This document shows positions 59,323 through 64,000 of a DNA stretch of 64,000 nt, one piece after another; within the stretch, counting starts at the first letter, position 1; every line of letters begins with the position of its first letter. The notes under the pieces are model-generated. The model was given only the letters and a program-made list of their open reading frames with translations, made no database searches and was not told where the DNA came from. The DNA comes from Amycolatopsis rubida (GTDB lineage: Bacteria > Actinomycetota > Actinomycetes > Mycobacteriales > Pseudonocardiaceae): the NCBI RefSeq assembly GCF_900115345.1, contig NZ_FOWC01000005.1:186001-250000 (forward strand). Reading direction: 5' to 3'. The translations under genes and the position numbers were made by a program.

Positions 59323-60219
59323 TCAGCGGCCAGAACAGGCGAGCATGGCGGTGCGCACGCGGTTCCGGAACCAGCGCTGAGCCGGATCGGCGGCGGTCCG
59401 GGGGTGCCAGGCCAGGCCGAGTTCGACGGGCGGCAGGTCGAGCGGGACGGGGAAGGTTCGCAGGTCCAGAGCGGTCAGGAACGGATCCAGCCAGCCTGCG
59501 ATGCCGATGGTGACCAGGTCGCTTTCGCTCGCCAGGATCAGGGCGCTCGGGTGGCCGGGGACGACCGCGGCGACCCGGCGGCGCAAGCCCAGCTGAGCCA
59601 GGGCGGCGTCGATCGGGCCTTGCTGCTTGCCTCGGCGGGAGACGCCGATGTGCTCAGCGGCGGCGAAGCCGGCCGGATCGATCGGCGCGGAGAAGAGCGG
59701 ATTCCCTTGCCGCGCAATGCCCAGCACGGTCGAGTGCACCAACGGCTCCGTGCGGGTTTCCGGGTCGTGATGACCGGCGGCGCCGATTTCGAGGTCTACC
59801 CGGCCGTCGCGCAAAGCCCCGCTGTCCTCCGTGGACTCCGGGACGAAGATGACCTCGACGTGCGGGGCTTCGGCGCGGATGCGGGCGGTCAACGAACCAG
59901 CCAGGCCGCTCACCACCAGGTCGGCGGCTTGGACGGTGAAGGTGCGGCGGAGGTCGGAAGGAGTGAAGCCGGGGCCCGGGCCGAGGAGGCGGTCGGCCCG
60001 GTGCACCAGTGCGGCGACTTCGTCCTTCAACTCCAGGGCGCGCGGGGTCGGGACCAGGCCTTGACCCGCACGCACCAGCAGCGGGTCGCCGGCGGCGCGG
60101 CGCAGTTTGGCGAGGGTGCGGCTCACCGCGGCGGGCGAGCTGCCCAGTCTGGCCGCTGCGCGCGTCACGCTGCCTTCCTGGAGCAGGACGTCCAGCACGC
60201 GCAAGAGGTTCAGGTCCAT
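59323..60219 (-). CDS. LysR-family transcriptional regulator
   Basis: A 298-residue LysR protein. The N-terminal HTH (LLRVLDVLLQEGSVTRAAAR, then SSPAAVSRTLAKLRRAAGDP) is followed by the two-lobed periplasmic-binding-like effector domain. ATG at 60219 starts the family alignment. It is divergent from the beta-propeller gene across 115 bp, the usual layout of a LysR regulator and its target. Effector unknown. Confidence 0.93.
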   Translation of the reverse strand: MDLNLLRVLDVLLQEGSVTRAAARLGSSPAAVSRTLAKLRRAAGDPLLVRAGQGLVPTPRALELKDEVAALVHRADRLLGPGPGFTPSDLRRTFTVQAADLVVSGLAGSLTARIRAEAPHVEVIFVPESTEDSGALRDGRVDLEIGAAGHHDPETRTEPLVHSTVLGIARQGNPLFSAPIDPAGFAAAEHIGVSRRGKQQGPIDAALAQLGLRRRVAAVVPGHPSALILASESDLVTIGIAGWLDPFLTALDLRTFPVPLDLPPVELGLAWHPRTAADPAQRWFRNRVRTAMLACSGR

Positions 60220-60334
60220 GGCCGCCCCGAAAGGTTTGCGTTCAGCGGAAGAATTCCGTGCCGATTCTTGCATCGACGCGCAATCCGCGGCCGCCCAGAG
60301 TGGATCAGGTAGCCGAACGAAAGGAAGAACACCC

Positions 60335-61315
60335 ATGCGAGAAGCGATCCTCGCGGTCGCGGGAGCGAAGGGGCCGGCGGTCGCCTTCTTCGACGTCGGG
60401 TCCGGGAAGCATCTCGGCACCGTCGAAGTGCCCGCTCAGCCGCACGACCTCTGCTTCGACCCGGTCCACCGCCTCGTCTGGACCGCGAGCGCGTACCGCC
60501 GCGGCGCCTACCACAGCCACGGCGAACGAGCGACCGAGCTGACCGCGATCGATCCGGATTCGCGCGAGGTCCTGGAGGTCGTCGATCTCTCGCCGGATCA
60601 CGCGCCGCACGGTCTGGCGATCGATCCGGTGCGCGGGCTGCTGTACGCGACCGTCGAGGCCGGTCCGGGAAGCGAGGGCGGCCTGGTGGTCGTCGACACC
60701 GCGACGCGGCGGCCGGTCCGGCATCTCGCGGCCGGCGCGCCGGGGCCGCATTGGGTCGCGATCAGCCCGGACGGGCGGCGCGGGTTCGTGACCAACAAGG
60801 AAGCGCCGTTCGTGTCCTTTGTGGACCTTGACAGTGGCGAGGTCGAAAAGGTCTCTGTGCCGGGCAGCGAGGGGCTGGCGGTTTCCCGGGACGGCAAGCG
60901 GCTCTATGTCGCGGCTCCGTACCTGGAGAACGGAACCGAGCCGGTCCGCGCGGCGCCCGGGATCCGCGTGTTCGACGCGGTCACCGGGTCGCTCGAAACC
61001 CTGCTGCCGACGGAACGCCCGGTGCTGCCGATCCATTGCCCGACGTCCGGCGAGGTGCTGGCCGCCGAGCTGGGCGGGCGGTTGCTGGCGTTTTCGGCGA
61101 CCAGCCACGAACTCCTCTGGTCGAGGGAGCTGCGGACGGAGTTCCCGCTGGCCATCCTGACCGATCCGGACGGCCGGCTCGCGTTCGTGTCCGGGGCGGC
61201 GGCGACCGAGGTGGAGGTCATCGATCTTGAGACCCGCACCCTGGTGACCACATTGGACACCGAGGCGGCCGGGGCGGCAGGCGGCCACGGGCTGGCGTAC
61301 GTGCCCGTCGGCTGA
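60335..61315 (+). CDS. YncE-like beta-propeller protein
   Basis: A 326-residue protein made of repeated propeller blades: PHDLCFDPVHRLVWTAS, PHGLAIDPVRGLLYAT, PHWVAISPDGRRGFVTN and GLAVSRDGKRLYVA each begin a blade. No signal peptide is present, so it is probably cytoplasmic. Related to YVTN/YncE-type proteins, which bind metals, DNA or sugars, or act as lactonases; no function can be assigned. Start ATG at 60335 with AAGGAAG upstream. Likely regulated by the divergent LysR protein. Confidence 0.82.
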   Translation: MREAILAVAGAKGPAVAFFDVGSGKHLGTVEVPAQPHDLCFDPVHRLVWTASAYRRGAYHSHGERATELTAIDPDSREVLEVVDLSPDHAPHGLAIDPVRGLLYATVEAGPGSEGGLVVVDTATRRPVRHLAAGAPGPHWVAISPDGRRGFVTNKEAPFVSFVDLDSGEVEKVSVPGSEGLAVSRDGKRLYVAAPYLENGTEPVRAAPGIRVFDAVTGSLETLLPTERPVLPIHCPTSGEVLAAELGGRLLAFSATSHELLWSRELRTEFPLAILTDPDGRLAFVSGAAATEVEVIDLETRTLVTTLDTEAAGAAGGHGLAYVPVG

Positions 61316-61323
61316 CGGGGTCC

Positions 61324-61358
61324 GGCGCGCGGTGTGCCGTCCGGGCAGACCGCGCGCC
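61324..61358. terminator. Bidirectional hairpin between YncE-like and SMC-like genes
   Basis: GGCGCGCGGT (61324-61333) and its exact complement (61349-61358) form a 10-bp stem with a 15-nt loop, filling the 48-bp gap between two convergent stops. Confidence 0.75.
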
Positions 61359-61363
61359 AGCCG

Positions 61364-64000
61364 TCAGGCCGGTTGTTCCTCTTCCGCCGATGCCGAATCC
61401 ACCGACGGAGAAGAAGCACCGCGGCTGAACATCCGCGTCGCCGAAAGCCGCGCCACCCCGTCCGGATCCCCGAGGTCGTCGAGGGAATTCCGGATCGTCG
61501 CGTCCACCGACAGGTACTTCCGCCCGGCCCGCAGGTCCGCGTCGTTGCGCAGCCGCACGATCAGCGGGAATTCCGCCAGCGCGCCCGCGTCGAACAGGCC
61601 CGTCGTGTAGATCAGCTGCACGCCCAGCGCCTCCGCCACGGCCCGCTGCAGTTCCAGCAGATACCCGGCGGACGCCCGGCCGATCGGATTGTCCAGGAAC
61701 AGCACGCCCGAATGCCGGTTCCGTGCCTTCCCCCGGTTGTTGGCCCGGAGCGCGGCGAGCGTGCAGTACAGGATGATCGCCGCGGTCAGCTGCTGGCCGC
61801 CGGAGAACACGTCGCGGATTTCCGACACCCGCTGGCGTTCGGTGCGCAGCACGGAGTCCGGCTTGAGCATGTCGACCCGGTACCCCTTGGGCGCGGCGAC
61901 GTGCACCCCGCGCAGCACCAGCGACAGCCCGTCGCGCTTCACGTCGCGGCCGTCGGCGGTCTTGCCCGCGGCCGCCTCGTCGACGACCTCGCCCAGTTTT
62001 TCCGCCAGCACATGGTCTTCCAGCTCGGTGAACCGGATCCGCAGGAATTCCTGGCCGGACCAGTCGCCGAGCCCGTCCGGCAGCCGCGACACCCGCTGCG
62101 CCGACCGCAGGGTGCGCAACGCGCCTTCGACCATCCCCTGCAACCGCGTGATGATGCCGCCGCGGTGCCGGTCGATCTGCGCGAGGTCGTCGGCGAGCGT
62201 CCGCAGCCGGGGCCGCAGCGCCTCGCCCCATTCCGCCGCGTGCGCGGGAAGCTGGTCTCGCTTCACGGAAATCACCTGCTGCCGCACCGGCGTGCTGAGC
62301 TTCTCGAACCGTTTCTCGGTCGCGTACTGCGCCAGCTGGTCCGCCGCCGCGCGCACTCGCCGGTCGCCGGAGTCGGCCGCCGACTGCGCGTCGTTCAGGA
62401 CGGTGTTGAGCTGGTTGTACCGGGTCCGCGCGGACTCGACATCGCCGTCGTAGGCGTCCGCGGGTTCCTCGGAACGCAAGTGCGCCAACGATTCCGACAG
62501 CAGCCCGAATCCCGAAGCCGAAGCCTTGCCCGCCTCCAGCGTCGCTTCCGCTGCCGCCCGGCGTTCCTGCAGCTCTTCCCACTTGCGGGCCGCCGTGGAC
62601 ACTTCCAGCGAAGCCGCGTCGATCAGTTCAAGGCCGTGTTCGATGTCGCGCGGTCGCTCGGCCGGAGGAGCGACGCCGGTCTGCAACGGCAGCACGTCCA
62701 GCTCGGCTCGACGCGTCGACACCTGCCCGATCGCCTCGGTGCGTTCTTCCTCCAGCGCGTCGACGGCTCGCCGCGCCCGCGCCAATGCCGCCGCCCGCGT
62801 GGAAGCGTCCGAACCGTCCGGCGTCTCAAGCAACGCCGCTGCGCGCGCCCGGACCTCTTCGTCCAGCGACTCCAACGCCGACGAAGCTGCCGCCTCGGCG
62901 GATTCCGCCTGCTCCAGCTCGGCCCGGAGATCGCTGCCGACCTCGACCTTCGCGTACGACTCGGAAGCCGACACGAAGGTGCGCCGCAATGCGTCCACCG
63001 GTTCCGAAGGCGCTTCGACGTCCTCCGGCAGCTCGGCCGCGCCCGGCACCTCGGCCAGCTCCGACCGTGCGGTGGTGACCGTGCGACGGTGTCCGTCAGC
63101 AGTCCGCTGCTCCTCCGCCGACTGCTCGCGCAACCGCGCTGCCCGGGACGACGCTTCGGCCGCCGAGGTCTCCGCGCGTTCCGCGATTTCCGTCGCCCGC
63201 TCGACTTCTTCGGTCCACTCCGCGACGCGCGCGGCCCTAGTGGACAGCTCGCCGAGCCGACGCGCCTTCTCCTCGGCTTCCGCTGAAGCGGTGCGCAACG
63301 CGGGAACTCGCTCCCGCAGGGCGGTGATTTTTTCGCTCAACCGGGCGAATTCCGCCTCGGCCTGCGCGAGCGCGGCCTGCGCGGTCTCCCGTGCGACGCG
63401 CGCGCTTTCGGCCTGCTCAGCGAGCGTCCCGATGGCACCGGCCGGATAGTCCTCGCGCCAGGTGGTGAGCTTCCAGGTCAACGCGCCGTCGGCCGCCAGC
63501 GACTCCGACAGCTGTTCCAGCCGACGCTGCCGTTCAGCGTGCCGCTGCGCCACGGCTTCCCGCTCGGTGTCGGCGGCTTCCTCGTCGTACATCGCCGGGT
63601 TCGGCGGCACGAGGAACTCGACGCCCGCCGCGGCCGGACCGTCCTGGTGGAACGCATCCGTGGTTCCGACCGCGATCACCGCGCTCGGCAACAGCCGGGA
63701 AGCCGCCAGCACTTCGCGTGCCCGCTTCACCTGCGCCGCGTCGTTCAGCAGCACGCCAGCGACGAGCTGCGGCATCCGCTCCAGCACTTCGCCGCGCCGC
63801 ACCGAGTCCAGTTTGGACAGATAACGCCATCCCGACCACGCGGTGATCCCGGCCTGCTCCAACGCGTCCAGCGCGGCCTGGACATCCTCCGGCGGCGGCA
63901 GCAGTCCGCCCGACCCGAGTGCGGCCAGCGCCCGTTCGTCGGCCGACTCCTCCATCCGCAGCGCGGTCTGTTCCTTCTCCACCGTCGCGCTCGCGTCCCG
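61364..64000 (-). CDS. SMC-like coiled-coil ATPase, C-terminal 878 residues
   Basis: The frame is open to the window edge, so the N-terminus with Walker A is missing. Visible parts, in order: a globular region (GITAWSGWRYLSKLDSVRRG, then VIAVGTTDAF) that may be a hinge; long heptad-rich coiled coils (Glu/Ala/Arg/Leu rich) over about 450 residues; then an ABC-type head with signature FSGGQQLTAAIILY and Walker B HSGVLFLDNPIGRAS, and the D-loop region. This is the SMC/MukB/SbcC architecture. Candidates are a chromosome-segregation or defence condensin (JetC/MksB-like). Its operon partners would be upstream, outside the window; it is the last gene of its transcript. Confidence 0.8.
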   Translation of the reverse strand, partial: RDASATVEKEQTALRMEESADERALAALGSGGLLPPPEDVQAALDALEQAGITAWSGWRYLSKLDSVRRGEVLERMPQLVAGVLLNDAAQVKRAREVLAASRLLPSAVIAVGTTDAFHQDGPAAAGVEFLVPPNPAMYDEEAADTEREAVAQRHAERQRRLEQLSESLAADGALTWKLTTWREDYPAGAIGTLAEQAESARVARETAQAALAQAEAEFARLSEKITALRERVPALRTASAEAEEKARRLGELSTRAARVAEWTEEVERATEIAERAETSAAEASSRAARLREQSAEEQRTADGHRRTVTTARSELAEVPGAAELPEDVEAPSEPVDALRRTFVSASESYAKVEVGSDLRAELEQAESAEAAASSALESLDEEVRARAAALLETPDGSDASTRAAALARARRAVDALEEERTEAIGQVSTRRAELDVLPLQTGVAPPAERPRDIEHGLELIDAASLEVSTAARKWEELQERRAAAEATLEAGKASASGFGLLSESLAHLRSEEPADAYDGDVESARTRYNQLNTVLNDAQSAADSGDRRVRAAADQLAQYATEKRFEKLSTPVRQQVISVKRDQLPAHAAEWGEALRPRLRTLADDLAQIDRHRGGIITRLQGMVEGALRTLRSAQRVSRLPDGLGDWSGQEFLRIRFTELEDHVLAEKLGEVVDEAAAGKTADGRDVKRDGLSLVLRGVHVAAPKGYRVDMLKPDSVLRTERQRVSEIRDVFSGGQQLTAAIILYCTLAALRANNRGKARNRHSGVLFLDNPIGRASAGYLLELQRAVAEALGVQLIYTTGLFDAGALAEFPLIVRLRNDADLRAGRKYLSVDATIRNSLDDLGDPDGVARLSATRMFSRGASSPSVDSASAEEEQPA

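Noticed and set aside
56888..59380. An 830-codon open frame on the plus strand through the repeat tract and the YcaQ-like gene
   Set aside because: It is antisense to a recognisable gene, has low-complexity Arg/Pro/Ser composition and no family motif. Long antisense open frames are expected at this GC content.

Overview
The window is high-GC (roughly 70% or more) actinobacterial chromosome, most like Amycolatopsis or a related member of the Pseudonocardiaceae. This rests on codon bias, frequent GTG and TTG starts, RbpA, OpcA, MptB, a snapalysin-type protease, and gene order. About 57 protein genes are supported. No rRNA, tRNA, insertion sequence, integrase or CRISPR array was seen.

Gene order between about 5.7 and 56.6 kb follows, inverted, the Mycobacterium tuberculosis Rv1436-Rv1473 block: gap-pgk-tpiA-secG; pgl-opcA-zwf-tal-tkt (here with pgi added); ctaB; qor; ctaA, ABC permease, ABC ATPase, mptB; sufR-B-D-C-S-U-T; and an ABC-F ATPase. 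The block joins lower glycolysis, the oxidative and non-oxidative pentose phosphate pathway, heme A synthesis, alpha-1,6-mannan assembly and Fe-S cluster assembly.

Layout. 0-5.3 kb: edge-truncated cyclopropane-fatty-acid-synthase-like gene, alpha/beta hydrolase, SIS-domain protein, ABC exporter, GT87-like membrane protein. 5.3-7.4 kb: small HTH protein and ABC-F ATPase. 7.8-22.1 kb: accessory genes (S8-like protease with P domain, GNAT, dNTPase, lone lycopene cyclase, EAL-GGDEF protein, two-component pair, methyltransferase, snapalysin, UbiB-like kinase, membrane protein). 22.2-28.9 kb: suf operon with its regulator. 29.1-41 kb: mptB, ABC pair, ctaA, desaturase, ATP-grasp protein, qor, FKBP lipoprotein, HelD-like RNAP remodeller, ctaB. 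41.3-49.6 kb: pentose phosphate operon. 49.7-53.5 kb: GntR regulator, frameshifted PEBP gene, lone histidine kinase, rbpA, secG. 53.6-56.6 kb: gap-pgk-tpiA. 56.6-59.3 kb: a repeat-rich tract and a YcaQ-like gene with a minisatellite insertion. 59.3-64 kb: LysR/YncE divergent pair and the C-terminal part of an SMC-like ATPase running off the edge.

Main observations. (1) Five copies of an intergenic palindrome family (GAGTG-N6-NCGGT, tetraloop, complementary arm), all at convergent gene ends, with the six inner bases differing between copies while staying almost fully paired. (2) A site overlapping the sufR start that matches the mycobacterial SufR operator pattern. (3) A perfect hairpin that could occlude the sufT start. 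(4) Two short direct duplications that separate or follow genes at stop codons. (5) A dense tandem-repeat tract. (6) An SMC-like ATPase at the edge whose partners lie outside the window.
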